64,000 nt of DNA from Pardosa pseudoannulata (taxonomy: Eukaryota > Arthropoda > Arachnida > Araneae > Lycosidae): positions 97,228,694 through 97,292,693 of the forward strand of contig CM063507.1 in NCBI GenBank assembly GCA_032207245.1, given 5' to 3'. The notes beneath the pieces were generated by a model, which ran no database searches, had not been told where the DNA came from, and saw only the letters and a program-made list of their open reading frames with translations. The translations under genes were made by a program, and so were the position numbers. Below are positions 24,691 to 37,335 of this stretch, piece by piece (the stretch's first letter is position 1; each line of letters starts with the position of its first letter).

Positions 24691-25577
24691 TGGCAACGCG
24701 AAAAGAGATGGAAAGAAAATAAAATGGTTGTCGTTGGTGATGTTGAATGCTTCATTTTTTAATACTAATTTGCTCTCCCAAAGACTATTTTTTAGAGAAT
24801 AGAACATTTGTGATGCCGAAACACGGGACCTTTAGATTGAAATTGAACTATTGATTTGAGAAAATTGTTTGAGTTTGACTGAAATCGAAAGAAGTGTGAG
24901 GTGAGTCATTTGAACATCATTTTTTAAATTATGATTTCTTGTAATTGATAAATTTGAATTATTATTTGGTTTTGATTTAATATTGAGTTGAATTAGATAT
25001 GAGTTTCTAAAGCTTAAAAATAAGCGTTCGACCTATAGAACACAATTAACTAAGTTGTTTGCCAAAATCGAAACTGCTCTTCATGATCAAGATTGTGAGT
25101 TAGAGACATTAGAAAGTGATTTAGAACTGTTATCACTTAAATATTCTACTGTTAAATAGTTAAATTCTGAAATAGAAAAAAGTCTTACACCAGAATAAAT
25201 GGAAACCAAAATTAATAAATGTTCGGAATATGATGATAAGGTAATTCTTTACAAAACAAAACTCAAGAAACGTATTAAACAATTGCAACCGGATAGTGAT
25301 CAAAATAATGCTGTTGATAATAGTATTCTAAATTCATCAAAAGAAAGCGGAATTCGTATTTCTTCAGATATAAAAACAGTTAAATTACCTAAACTTATGA
25401 TTTCGAAATATTACGGTGATCCTGATAAATATTTAGACTTTAGTAACCAGTACGAAAATGCTATTCATAATAATTCATCATTAAGTGATATAGATAAGGT
25501 CAATTATTTAAAGTCATTACTAGATGGAGTAGCAGCCAATGCTATAAGTGGATTTAGTTTAACCGCAAAGAATTACT

Positions 25578-25763
25578 TGTTAAAACAAAGACTTTTTCAT
25601 TTGCAACTGTGTTAACTTTATTTTTTCTATTCATGCCAATAGATGGTGCCAGTATTTCTGTTTAGACTTATGTTAAGTTTTTTGTAAAATAAAGATGCAC
25701 TTGAGCTTCTAACACTGTGTAGGTTGCTTGGTCGTTACTCACAGTAGAGTAAAAAATCTAACA
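25578..25763 (+). repeat. Copia 5' LTR
   Basis: 186 bp, starting TGTTA and ending TAACA, with AATAAAG near 25,688 as poly(A) signal. It differs from the 3' LTR by a 2-bp and a 4-bp indel plus a few substitutions. Confidence 0.9.
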
Positions 25764-26027
25764 GGTTATGGGTACCTGCACGAGTTTCAATACGCGCGCA
25801 TTAGAGACTAACTAAGAGTCTACGGCAGAAATAATTTATTTCTTGGAAGCAGCCATCATCTCGGCAAGATTTCGCCGATCGTAAGTTTGGCGGGCCGAAA
25901 ACGTGCTTGCGCCGCCATTTTGAAAGATTGCAAAGGAAATAACGCTTAGCCGAGAAATACATCGCCGACCCATAAGTTTTCAAAATCGAACTTTAGTGAA
26001 CTTTACTTCAGAAAAGTAACGTTAATT

Positions 26028-29000
26028 ATGGATTTGAGCAGACATATCAAACCTTTGACCATGATCCATGATCGCTAGTACGGTGACTGATACTGTCTAT
26101 CAGAAGATAATGGACAAAGAGACAGCCCATGAAGCTTGGGAATCCCTGAAGCAACAGTTTGAAGCTACTTCAAAAGATCAGTTATTCAAGATATGTACAG
26201 AATTTTTCGCGTTTAGTTGGGTCCAAGGAGAGGATGTATCTACACACATAGCAAAGTTAAGAAGCCTTTGGAATGAACTGAATAACGGCCTTGAGGCTAG
26301 AGAAGAAAGTAAGTTGCCAGATTTAATGCTAGTGTGTAAAGTGTTACATATTTTGCCTTGTAAATTTGAAACCTTTAAATCAAGCTGGATGCTATTAGCC
26401 AGTGATGAAAAGAAATCATTTGAAGAACTGACAACTCAATTGTGCATGTTCGAAAGGAACTTCACTAAAGCTGAAGACAGCATCAAAACTGTTCAGGAAG
26501 CACTGGTTGTGGCAAAAACAGAAAGACCTAAACAAGATGGCAAAAACGAGGAAAAGTGATAACTGCAATTATTGCAAACGCAAAGGTCACTGGGTAAAAG
26601 ACTGCAGACAATGGATTTCTGATGGAAGACCATCAAAGTTACAGTCAAATGCAGCTTTGGCAAACATAGCGCTGATGTCTATTTGTGAGGAAGCCTGTGC
26701 CAGTTCAGAGACCAGTTCAACAGACTACTGGATTGACAATGGAGCAACAAGGCATGTCACAAACAGTTTCACATACTTCATTGACTTTACAAAATTTGAA
26801 AAACCTTGTGGCAATAAGGCTGCAGGAAATGAAACACTAGATGCACTAGGGAAAGGCACAATAAAATTCATAGCAACTATTAAAGGAAGATTCCAGGAAG
26901 TTCTTCTAAAATATGTTTGGTATGTTCCCAAAATTAGTCGAAATTTATTTTCGGTACTTGCCGCCCATGACAGAAACGAAAATAGTGAATTTGTATCAAC
27001 TCCCACAGAGTGCTGGTTAAAAGTCAACGGCGAAGTTGTGATACATGGGTCTCGCTGTGTAAATGGTACTTTATACAAAGCTAATATTGAGTCAGTTTTG
27101 TCCGAAAAAGAGACAGAAGTCCATACAGTTGAAGCTGACAGCTCCTTGCTACAATTGTATGATGAAAGATGGGGCCATCAGGATAAACGACACATTAGAA
27201 ATATTATAGGAAAAGAACTACGCATTAGTATCAACCTAAACAAAGAATTATATGAACCATGTATTTATGGTAAAGCACACAGATTATCGTTTGGTACAAG
27301 AAAGCCTGCCTCTGAGCCTGGTGAACTAATTACAGCTGACGTTTGTGGACCATTTGACGAATCCTTTCAGAAGAAAAGATATCTAGTTTTATTCAAAGAC
27401 AGTTTTACCAAGTTTCGCTATGGCTATATTGTAAAAGAGAAGTCAGAAGTCAAGAATGTGTTAGAACACATGCTTGCACATGCTAAAGTCTTGGGACATT
27501 CAATAAAAGAATTCCTATCTGATAATGGTGGTGAATTCGACAATGATGATGTTCGTACAATTTTGCATTAAAAGGGAATCACTCTAAGATCAACAGCACC
27601 TTACACCCCAGAACAGAATGGCAGCAGTGAACAAGAGATGCGCACCATAGTTGAAATGGCTAGAATGTTAAAATACTCAAATCCTGAAGCAAATTTCCCT
27701 GCTGCAATATGGGCTGAACTAGTCAGTTCTGCCATATACATACTTAACTGGACAGGCAAGTCATCAGTCGAGGATAAAAGTCCATATGAGCTTTGGCTTA
27801 AAAAGAGACCCCGGCTGAAACATCTACGAGTAATAGGATCCACATGTTATGCTCATATTCCCATTCAAAGAAGAAAAAAAATGGACAAGAAAGCTGTTAA
27901 TGGCTATCTTGTAAGATATGATGGAGATGAGCATTACAGAATTTACATAAAGGAAGATCATTGTGTGATTCTGTCAAGGGACGTAGTCTTTCAAGAAAAG
28001 ACTAGGAAATGTGATGATCCTAGTGAGGCCTCATTACCAGATAGAGATGAGCCAAATCAGGGAAAGTATGAAGAGCAGCGAGTAGAAATTAAAGATACCA
28101 AATATGATGATGGAAGAGAAGACAGTGAAGAAGGTGAGAGTGACAGTGAAGGAGATGATGCTGAACCTATGTCAGATAGACAGTTGAGAAACCGCACACT
28201 TTTGCAAAGACCAAAACGCTTTGAAGATCACATCATGGAAGCAGAGTCATATGTAAATGACAGTAACCCTGAAACATATGATGAAGCAATTAATTCCACA
28301 GACAGTTTGAACTGGAAGAAAGCCATGAATAATGAAATGAGTTCATTAAAGGAAAATGAAACCTGGGAACTTACTGACTTACCTGCTGGAGCCAGAGCAA
28401 TACCCTGTAAGTGGGTTTATAGAGTCAAAAGAAACCCAGATGGAAGTATAGACAAGTACAAAGCCAGACTAGTCGTCAAGGGTTTCAGTCAACGACAGGA
28501 TATTGACTACAGTGAAACGTACAGTCCAGTAGCCAAACTTGGAACAATACGTGCAGTACTGAGTATTGCAGCTGAAGAAAGGATGCACTTGACACAATTT
28601 GATGTATCAACAGCATTTCTTTATGGAGATCTAGAAGAAACCATTTACATGCAACAGCCAGAAGGCTTCAAGGATGGAACAGAAAAAGTATGCCGACTCA
28701 AGCGTAGCCTGTATGGCTAAAAACAATCTCCACGTTGTTAGAATAAATGTTTTGGCCAGTTTTTAACAGATCTTGGTTTTAAGGCTAATGAAGCTGATCC
28801 ATGCCTTTACATCCGTCAAAAGAAAGGCAGAAAATTATTAATAGTACTCTACGTTGATGATGGTTTAATTGCTGCAACAGAACCCCAGGACTCTGAAACA
28901 TTTATTAAGGAGCTGAAAGAAAAATTCAAGATTTCTGTTGGAGAGGTCTCCTGTTTCTTAGGACTTGAAATTGAACGTCAAAATGATATGCCAATAACAG

Positions 29001-29779
29001 TCAGTCAAAAAGGATATGCAAGAAAAATCCTTCAGCGTTTCGGATTTGATGAATGTAAACCTGTAGCAACTCCCATGTTGAAGGAGTCAAGGTCAGGATC
29101 ACAAGAACCCGATGCAAAAATCTTGGACTTTCCCTACAGGCAAGCTATTGGTGCTCTCATGTATTTGATGGTTGGAACTAGGCCAGATCTAGCTTACTGT
29201 GTAGCTTTTCTATGAAGATCACTTGAAAACCCATCAGCAGAAAATATAGTGCGAGTGAAGAGAGTCTTCAAATCAATTAAGTATGGGATCACATATCAAG
29301 CAACAGATACAAAAAGATTACTTCAGTGCTATAGTGATTCAGATTTTGGTGGATGTACCAAAACTGGTCGATCAACCTCTGGGTATGTGATGATATATGC
29401 TGGGGGAGCCATTTCTTGGCGTAGCCAAAGGCAAGCCATTGTTGCCACTTCAACAACTGAGGCTGAAGTCATATCAGCATCAGAAGCAGCCAAAGAGGTA
29501 ATTTGGCTTCGTAGACTGTTTCAGGGCATAGTGAACATAAAAGAAGTGCCTACACTCAAAGTCGATAACAGGGCAGCTGTAAAGTTATCACACAACCCTG
29601 AATATCATCGACGAACCAAACACATTGAAATAAAGCATTTCTTTGTACGCGAGAAAGTATTGGAAGGAAGACTGAATGTGGAACAGGTGTCGACTGAGAA
29701 ACAAGTATCTGACATCTTGACAAAACCCTTAATGAAGTCAAGACTGTTGACATTATGTTCTCAAATGGGACTCTTGTGA
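26028..29779 (+). pseudogene. Copia gag-pol polyprotein, frameshifted with four in-frame stops
   Basis: The ATG at 26,028 soon meets TAG. Gag then runs 26,068-26,559 (YQKIMDKETAHEAW, LHILPCKFETF). A +1 shift leads to the pol frame 26,507-29,779. This frame holds the knuckle CNYCKRKGHWVKDC and the protease region WIDNGATRHVT (the usual DSG is DNG). The integrase has GKAHRLSF, ITADVCGPF and LSDNGGEF. RT follows with KWVYRVKRNPDG, YKARLVVKG, FDVSTAFLYGDL and LYVDDGL, then RNase H with DSDFGG, TEAE and DILTKP. In-frame stops are at 27,569, 28,718, 28,739 and 29,213. The frame is otherwise kept, consistent with young decay. The N-terminal part of gag seems internally deleted. Confidence 0.88.
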
Positions 29780-29810
29780 AAGTAGACAAAAACCAGTTAA
29801 CAAGGGAAAG

Positions 29811-29990
29811 TGTTAAAGCAAAGACTTTTTCATTTGCAACTGTGTTAACTTTATTTTTTATTCATGCCAATAGATGGTGCCAGTATTTCTGTTTAGACTT
29901 TAAGTTTTTTGTAAAATAAAGATGCACTTGAGCTTCTAACACCTTGTAGGTTGCTTGGTCGTTACTCACAGTAGAGTAAAAAATCTAACA
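29811..29990 (+). repeat. Copia 3' LTR
   Basis: 180 bp, TGTTA...TAACA, preceded by the purine tract CAAGGGAAAG and followed by the TSD TTACT. Gag of the host Bel/Pao element resumes directly after it. Confidence 0.9.
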
Positions 29991-32003
29991 TTACTCAGCT
30001 GCAATTGCACTTTTGAAACAACGCTTCGGAAATCAAGATATGTTAATTCATTCGCATTTGAACAATTTATTGCATTTATCTCCTATTAAGAATATAACTG
30101 ATATCCATGGATTGCGCAATTTGTACGATAAATGTGAAACTCAAATTCGTAGCTTAGAAGCGTTAAGTGTCGCAGAAAATACCTATAGCTGTTTACTTTG
30201 TCCAATATTATTAAAATTGCTTCCTGGTGAATTAACTTTAGAATTTACACGTATTCAAGAGAGTGATAAAAATGTGATGTTCAAACTCTCATAAATTTTC
30301 TTCGAAAAGAAGTTGAATCTCGCGAAAGAGCATTTCAAATACATAAACCGGAAATAAAATCATTAGAAATAAAATCTCAGAGGGATGCCAGATCTTTTGG
30401 AAGGAATTGGATTACTGATAAGTGTAAGCGAAATATAAACACGAATGGTTCAAGAGCACTTGCTACACCGAATGTCGCCTCTGCAACAGAATTAATTACA
30501 TCGACAAATGGTTTATGCTTGTTCTGTTCTAAAATGCATGGAAGTGAAACTTGTGATTCTTTAAATGTAAATGATAGAAGGGAATTTTGCAAGCGTTATT
30601 AGTTATGTTTTTTATGCTTGAAACCCCAGCACTGTTTACAAGATTGTATTCACAAGAATTCTTTATCTTGCTCATTTTGCCGAAGACTACATAATGTTGC
30701 ACTTTGTTTTAAAAAGGAAAATAAGAAAATGAGGCCTTTGAAATCTTTAAAAATTGATAATACGGTAACAAAACATGTTAACATTGAACAAAATAAAGGA
30801 GATTGTACGGTTTCTAATCATGTAAACAATGAACAAAACCAAATTTTATTGCAAACCACTGTTGTTAAATTGGTTGGAAATTTATCAAGTAGAGTAATTC
30901 GCTCTCTTTATGATCCAGGTAGTAAAAGGTCATTCATTCAAAAAGACCTATCAAGACAGTTGTCTTTGAATAAAGTGGGCAAAGAGAAACTTTTTATTCA
31001 TACTTTTGGCTCAAAAGCCCCAACTCGTATAAAATGTGCTCGAGTTCAGGTAAAAATAAGAGATATTCTATATGAGAATTAGTCGGTAATAGAAGTTTTA
31101 GAAATTGATGAAGTTTCGAGTGTCCCTTTGAAATTTGCTCTTATTGATATAATTAACGAATTAAAAACTGAAGGAATTAATTTGAGTGATGTTAATTAAA
31201 ATATTTAGGGGAATGGAAATATTTCTTTACTCATCGGTGCTGACCATTATTTTAATATTGTAACCGGAACAATAAAGTTTTAAATTAGTTGCAATTGAAA
31301 GTATATTTGGATGGCTTCTAATGGGAAAAATAGAAGAAAAAACTGCACAAATAAAAATGTAACTTCTGCAATGTCGTTAATATCTTTGTTTGTAAGTAGT
31401 TCTAGTATTGAAAATCTGTGGAAACTAGATACATTAGGAATTCGAGACCCCATTGAAGTTCAATCAAGAAAATAAATGGAAACGGCTGCTGTAGATTATT
31501 AAAAAAAAAAAAAAAAAAAAAAAAGGTTACTGTCAATTATGTGGGAAGATATGAAGTTCATTTACCATGGATCTCTGACCAAATTCTTCTAAATTCTAAC
31601 GAATACATCTGTAAAGAACGTTTGAAATCAAACACGAAGAAATTGCTTCAGAAAAATCAGTTTGAAGGTTATGAAGCTGTGCTTCATCAATGGATCGAAG
31701 ATGAAGTTATTGAAGAGGTTCCCTTTAATGAAATTGAGAAGAAGAGCTATTATTTGCCATACAGAGGTGTGTTTAAAGAATCTTCTACAACAAAAGTTCG
31801 TCCCGTGTTCGATGCTAGTTGTCAATGTAAAAATTCATTGTCATTAAATGATTGCTTAGAAAAGGGTCCAAATCTTTTAGAATAGATTCCCCCCACCTAA
31901 GATTTCGAAAAGAAAAAATAGGTGTTGTATCCAACATAAACAAAGCATTTCTTCAGATATCGATATTCAAGCCCGATCAGGAGTTCCGATGATTTCTTCA
32001 AAT

Positions 32004-32335
32004 CTCTACTGTCAACAACTGGACCGTTTAAAGCTAGTGATTGACCAGAAACGGCCAGAATTGGCTAACAAAAGAGATACTGTGTTCCAGGCCACACACG
32101 TCTGTAGTGACTCGCCAGAAGCTCAGGGAGCTTGGTTGGGAAGTTTTAATGCATCTACCATATAGTCCGGACCTGGCACGAAGCGATTAGACATTTTTCT
32201 TACATTGCAAAACTTCCTGAGTAGTAAGAAATTGGGATCAAGAGAAGATTGTGAAAATCGATAACTACAGTTTTTTGCCAATAAGGACCAAGACTTCTAT
32301 GAGAGAGGCATTATAAAGCTTCTTTTAAAATTTTA
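32004..32335 (+). pseudogene. mariner transposase C-terminal fragment
   Basis: Translation across a frameshift gives YCQQLDRL, QKRPELAN, RPHTSVVTRQKLRELGWEV, LPYSPDLARSD, LTLQNFL, REDCEN and DQDFYERGI, all hallmarks of mariner (D,D34D) transposases. The segment with the second catalytic Asp appears deleted before RPHTS. The third Asp is kept in PDLARSD but is followed by a stop. No TIRs were recognised. It lies exactly between the broken ends of two Bel/Pao elements. Confidence 0.8.
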
Positions 32336-32499
32336 ATAAAACAGAAAAATCAGCATTAAATACATACTATAAGAATAACAATTAAAAATTATATACACTG
32401 TTTGCTACAACCTTCCTATTGCAGCAATATTATCATTGGCACCCAGTTATCATAAGTAATTTGGCTGATTTTATAAAAATATGTGAAAAAAAAAATTAA

Positions 32500-32868
32500 C
32501 ATATTTAAAAGGCTTTACTTAATTACTTATACTTTTTAAAATAGTAATAGAATGTTATTAGCTTTTAATATTAATATTAAATAAAATAATATATACAGTT
32601 TCTGAAATTAAATTTACATTTTTTAATCACTATTAAGAATTTTAAATCTAAAAATTTAATTTAATTCTTAAAAATTAAAGTATTTTAAATTTGATAAAAA
32701 GAAATTTAAAATGTTTAAAAGGCCTTGCTTAAATATTTATACTTTTTAAAATAGCAATACAATTTTATTGCCTTTAATATTGATGTTAAATTAAAAAATG
32801 TATAAAGTTCCTGAAATTAAATTTAAAAAAGTAATATCATTATTAAGTATTTTAAAAATGATTTTAAA
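32500..32868. repeat. Two-copy tandem repeat, about 205-bp period
   Basis: AT-rich blocks at about 32,500-32,660 and 32,705-32,865 share TTTAAAAGGC, TTATACTTTTTAAAATAG and CTGAAATTAAATTTA in the same order. They are non-coding and lie between the mariner fragment and Bel/Pao 2. Confidence 0.6.
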
Positions 32869-32872
32869 GACA

Positions 32873-35800
32873 AAATGAAAATTCTTTCTTACGGGAGATA
32901 TGAAGTAGAACTCCCATGGAAATATGACTGGGCAAAATTACCTAGTAATAAAGAATTTGTCCGGAAAAGACATGAAAAAATGATAAACAGATTTGGATGT
33001 GGGGAATTGTTTGTAGATTATCAAAAGGTATTTCAGGATTGGGAAAAATTTAACATTATCGAAAGCGTACCAGATTTCCAATTGAACAATGAATGTCACT
33101 ATTTAGCTCATAGTCCAGTGATTAAATTAGACAGCTAAACTACCAAAATTCGGCCTGTTTTTTACGCTTCTGCCTCCGAGAGAGGGAAACCTTCATTAAA
33201 TGAATGTTTGTTCAAGGAAACTAATTTAATAGAGTTTATAATACCCGATATTCTAGATCGTTTTAGAATGTATCCTATCGGTGTTAATGCAGATATAGAG
33301 AAAGCATTTTTAATGTTGTCTGTTGCCCCTAAAGAGATTTTCTGTGATTTTTTCCTCTTGTAATGAAAAACAAATCATTTATAGGCATTGCAGAGTAGTG
33401 TTTGGGGTTTCTCTTAGCCATTTTTTTGCTGAATGCATCTATTATGCATCTTTTAGAAAATTGTAAACCTCAACATAAAGATGTAGCTCAGAAACTGAAA
33501 CATTCCTTCTATGTGGACTATTTTGTATCGGGAGTATTTACCTCTGACGAACAGGAACATTTTATTAAGCCTGCGAAATTAATCATGTTGTATGGATGTT
33601 TTAACTTACGTGGTTTTGAGAGCGATGTAGCTGGCAAAAATGTTGATAAGTATTCAGTTGATACAGGAGTAATTAGAAATTTAGATACCGATACCTTGAA
33701 ATGTGGCACAGATATGGATGCCTTAACTTGTGATACAAAAATCACAAAAATATTAATTTTGGTAATTGTGCAGAAAGTTTTTGAACCTATTGGCTTATTA
33801 ACTCCAGCTACATTGTTTCCGAAACTAATAATACAACAACTGAGGAAAATGAAAATTGCATGGGACAGTGAATTGTATCCCAATAATGTAAATGTATTTT
33901 TAAGATGGTTTAAAGATTTATATGTATAGAAAAAATGTTATTTGTCTAGATATATAATGATGAATTCCTCAACTGAATTACATGTTATTGTTGACGCGTC
34001 CAAGGATGCATATGCAACATGCGTTTTCGTGAGATCAATATTTTAATCGGATGTGGAGGTAATTCTTGTTTGAGCGAAGGCCAGAGCAGTCCCTTTGAAA
34101 TCTTTGAGCATACCTCGTTTAGAACTAATGGCGCGCTGCGTAGGTTCTACATTTGTGAATTCTATTATCAATGCAATTAACTTACCAAATTTAAGAATTA
34201 TGTTTTGGTCCGATACTACTATAGATCTGTGGTGGATAAAGGAATAAGGAAATTGGTCCATTTTTGTAGACAATAGGGTTAAGGACAATAAGGTCAACTG
34301 ACGCAAGGTCATTTGTGGAATCATGTACCGGGAAATCTTAATTTTGCAGACTTGCTATCTCGTGGTTGCTCCCCACGTCAGTTGCTCAATTCTAGATGAT
34401 GCAAGGGGTCTTTGTGGTTGCGAGAAAGAAAAATTGGCCTCTTGGAGAAACTCACTGTTAGTCGGAAGAAGTAGAATTGGAGAGAAAAAAGTTAAGAGTA
34501 GTGAATATTGATTTCTCGAAAGACGCTCCTCCTTGGCATTTAAATGCTATATCTGATTATGAGTTTTTGCCTGGATATTGAGATTTGTGAATTGTGTTAT
34601 GTCTAATAATAAATGTAAAGATTCTGGGCTTTCACAGTCTAAAATTAAAAGTTCCGAAAAGAAATTAATTCAATTAGTTCAGAGCTATTACTTTTCTTAA
34701 GCTAAATATTCACATTTTATTGAGACTCACATAGATGATGAAGCAATTTTACGAGTGAAAACTTAATCGAGATGATGAAAGATCCTTCTTGTACCCAATA
34801 CTACTACCAGAAAAATGCGAGTTTATTAAGCTATTAATTAGAGATGTACATAAGAAAACGGGAATTCAGATGATGCAGTGTTTATTAAGAGAAAGATAAC
34901 TGGATAATTACGGTTAGAAAGGTTATAAGAAATGTTCTGTATAATTGTATTATTTGTAAACGCTTTAAAATTAAATCTATATCAAGCGAAACAACGCCTT
35001 TACCAACAGATCGAGTAACAGATTGTGCACCTTTTGAAATTGTAGGAATAGATTTGTCAGGGCCACTTTAATTGAAAAATGAAAGAAAGGTATGGATAGC
35101 GCTATTTACTTGTGCAGTATACCGTTCTATTCATCTTGAACTTGTAAATTCTCTAACTTCTGACACTTTTCTTTTGGCTTTTAGACGCTTTATTGCTAGG
35201 AGTAGGCGGCCACATACAATTTACTGTGACAACGGGACTAACTTTTGAGGCGCCTTCAATGATTTATTAAAATTGATTTGAAGTAGAACACTAACAGACA
35301 CTGGAACTCCAAAAATATTGTAGAAATTCATTCCGGTTACTGAGGCCTGGAGAGGCTGGTCGGCACGGTAAAGGAATTGTTAAAGCGTACTTTGGGCAGA
35401 TCAGTGTTAACGTATGATGAATTGTATACGGTGATTTCCAATTGTGAATCCATCATTAATTGTAGATCGTTAACATATGTATCAGAAAGTCTGGAGGAAT
35501 TGGTTCCTCTTACTCCCATCATGTTTCTTATCGGTAATAGAAGCTCAAACATAGAGGATATCAAAGAATTAGATTCGAACAGTCTTAACAAAAGAATAAA
35601 ATACCGAAGTAAACTGTTAAAGGATCTACGCAAGCACTTTAGAAATGAATACCTTAGCCAACTTTCACAAAAACATAAGTATCAATTGCGTGATCCTCAG
35701 GTCGGCGAAAGTCTTAGTGGGCGATGATAATAATAATAATAATAATAAAAAACAGTTGGTTTGGGCTATGGCGAAAATTATTGGATTAATTCCAGGTAGT

Positions 35801-35917
35801 GATAGTAGAATCAGGACAATCAGACTTAAAACTCAGCACGGAGAAGTTTTGCGCCCAATACAGTGTGTCTATCCTTTTGAGATATGGTCAAATGAAATTT
35901 TTAAGAGGAGTTTGTAA
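32873..35917 (+). pseudogene. Bel/Pao 2 RT-RNase H-integrase remnant
   Basis: RT shows KIRPVFYAS, SLNECLF, ILDRFRMYPIGV and ADIEKAFLML. The catalytic box reads SFYVDYFVSGV, so the second Asp of YVDD is Tyr. The Pao domain shows FEPIGLLTPATLFPKLI. RNase H shows IPRLELMARCVG and FWSDTT, and then NFADLLSRGCSP in another frame. Integrase shows CIICKRFK, FEIVGIDLSGPL, IYCDNGTNF and YDELYTVISNCESIINCRSL, so the D, D and E positions are visible. An (AAT)n insert at 35,725-35,748 lies just before the C-terminal tail. Many stops and frameshifts make it inactive. Confidence 0.75.
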
Positions 35918-36057
35918 CTGAGAATTTCTCACCACATGAGGTAATGTTGAGGAAATATACTTCATCCAGGAGATGTGTGAAGAAACCCAAGAGGTTATGT
36001 CTATTCAATCGAACTTGTTACGTTCTTGAGACTCATTTCGAGTTTCAAGGGGGAGGA

Positions 36058-36333
36058 TGTTGAAAAGTGAACTGAAATGTGTTTGTATGTGGCGTCAGCC
36101 TGCAAGCTGACTATATGAAGTGAAATGAAATTTGAATGTACTTGACGTCATCCTGCGAGACGACTGGTTACGGGTAACTGTTTTTGTGATTTTGAGAGAA
36201 GCCGAACTGTTTAAATTTTTTGTATCTATTGATGCGCCGTGCTCATTAGAATAAATGCGTTTTCTGGAAAAGCCATTTAGTTTTATTTTTGGTCAAAAGT
36301 CCTCTAGCATCTGGTAGATGCAACCCCACAACA
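36058..36333 (+). repeat. Bel/Pao 2 3' LTR
   Basis: 276 bp starting TGTTGAAAAG and ending CCCCACAACA (5-bp inverted ends TGTTG/CAACA). It is preceded by the polypurine tract CAAGGGGGAGGA and contains AATAAATG near 36,251. A TGACGTCA palindrome at 36,143-36,150 lies in the U3-like part. No 5' LTR partner is present in the window. Confidence 0.72.
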
Positions 36334-37335
36334 TCTGGATTTTTGATTCTACTTTTGATATGTTTCGAACAATAATTATTGTTCGGTGTTTATTTATTTA
36401 TTTTTTGGTATATGTGTATCAACGCCAATCCCTTTTTTAAATTTGTTGTGTGTTTTTGCATAGTGTACTATAATTTGGAAAGTGTTTCAAATTTATTATT
36501 TTTTTTAAATGTGCATGTATATATTTTTAGGTTTAAATTTGATTAGGTTTAAGTTTAGATTTTTTTTTTTTTTTGTACTTTTTGGCAGATTCAACCTATG
36601 TATTTTACCTTTGCATTTATATTACAAGAAAAAACGAGGAGACAGAGTTTTGGCTTTCCTGCCACCCATCAATCGTGGGCCTCATTTTTAGTGTTAATTT
36701 CAAGCGAGGGAAAGCATGTAAGGAATATGGATACATGGTCAGTTTTTGCCGATGTGCCCAACTCCCAATGTTAGAGAGTCGACCTCTTGCAATAAATCAT
36801 CATAAATCTGAGTTAAGAGCTCTCATCTTAAATAGAAATACATTACACAGAGCAATCTCCAGGTCTGGTGGCTCAGCTGACAGAGTTGAACTCAAGAGAT
36901 TTAATGCGAGACTATTTATTGTCTTGGACGGTGAGAGAAACGTAGTTGTAATTCTCGTTCAGTGTTTATTTATTTTTTAGTATGTGCGCATCATCGCCGA
37001 TTCTTTTTTTAATATTTTTGTGTCTTAATGCATAGCGTACTATAATTAGGAAATGTCTTTCAATTTTATTATTTTCTTTATATTTGTATGTATATATATT
37101 TTTTGGTTTAGAGTTGATTAGGTAAGTTTAGATTGTTTTTGGTACTTCATCGCAGATTCAATCTATGTATTTTACCTTTGCACTTATATTACGAGAAAGG
37201 GGAGGGGGAAAGCATTTGAGTGTTAATTTCAAGCCAGGGAAGGCATGTAAGGAATTTGGACCATAGACAACTTTTGCAAATGTGCACACCTCCGAATATT
37301 AGGGTCGACCCCTAAACAGGGCATCCTTTGGGAAT

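Larger units (their letters stand above)
25578..29990 (+). mobile_element. Ty1/Copia LTR retrotransposon with both LTRs and TSD
   Basis: LTRs lie at 25,578-25,763 and 29,811-29,990. The target duplication TTACT lies at 25,573-25,577 and 29,991-29,995. A PBS-like GGTTATGGGTACC follows the left LTR, and the polypurine stretch CAAGGGAAAG precedes the right LTR. The pol order protease-integrase-RT-RNase H defines Copia. The left LTR differs from the right by two small indels and a few substitutions, so the insertion is fairly young. It is nested in Bel/Pao gag. Confidence 0.93.
25001..31960 (+). pseudogene. Bel/Pao 1 gag-protease-RT remnant (two segments around Copia)
   Basis: Segment one is 25,001-25,577: a coiled gag N-terminus with stops at 25,157 and 25,196, then VKLPKLMISKYYGD and DKVNYLKSLLDG typical of Bel/Pao gag. 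Segment two is 29,991-31,960. It begins with ALLKQRFGNQ and continues with cysteine-rich knuckles (CLFCSKMHGSETC, CFLCLKPQHCLQDC, CSFCRRLHNVALC), the protease-like SLYDPGSKRSFI, and LIGADHYFN and FGWLLMG. RT begins with GRYEVHLPW, VRPVFDAS and KAFLQIS. At least eight stops or frameshifts lie between. The RT catalytic YxDD, RNase H and integrase are missing. Confidence 0.72.
24808..32003 (+). mobile_element. Bel/Pao retrotransposon 1, split by Copia and truncated
   Basis: It starts with a PBS-like stretch (TGATGCCGAAACACGGGA, about 24,811), but no 5' LTR is recognisable before it. Gag runs from about 25,001. The Copia element at 25,578-29,990 interrupts gag in the middle of a codon series that rejoins exactly if one TTACT is removed. 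Gag zinc knuckles, protease and the start of RT follow up to about 32,003, where the element breaks off into mariner sequence. A run of about 25 A (31,500-31,524) interrupts the protease-RT spacer. Confidence 0.75.
32873..36333 (+). mobile_element. Bel/Pao retrotransposon 2, 5'-truncated, with 3' LTR
   Basis: It starts inside the protease-RT boundary with GRYEVELPW and runs to a 3' LTR at 36,058-36,333. Its RT start is clearly different from that of Bel/Pao 1 (SNKEFVRKRHEKM against SNEYICKERLKS). It is therefore a second family and not the continuation of the first. The domain order RT, RNase H, integrase is complete but broken. Confidence 0.78.

Noticed and set aside
32873..33138. Reading the 32.9-36.3 kb Bel/Pao as the continuation of the 24.8-32.0 kb one
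   Set aside because: RT starts again from its beginning and the sequences of the two RT starts differ too much; they are two elements.
36870..36930. tRNA-like A-box resemblance (GGTGGCTCAGCTGACAG)
   Set aside because: No matching B box at the expected distance and no cloverleaf.
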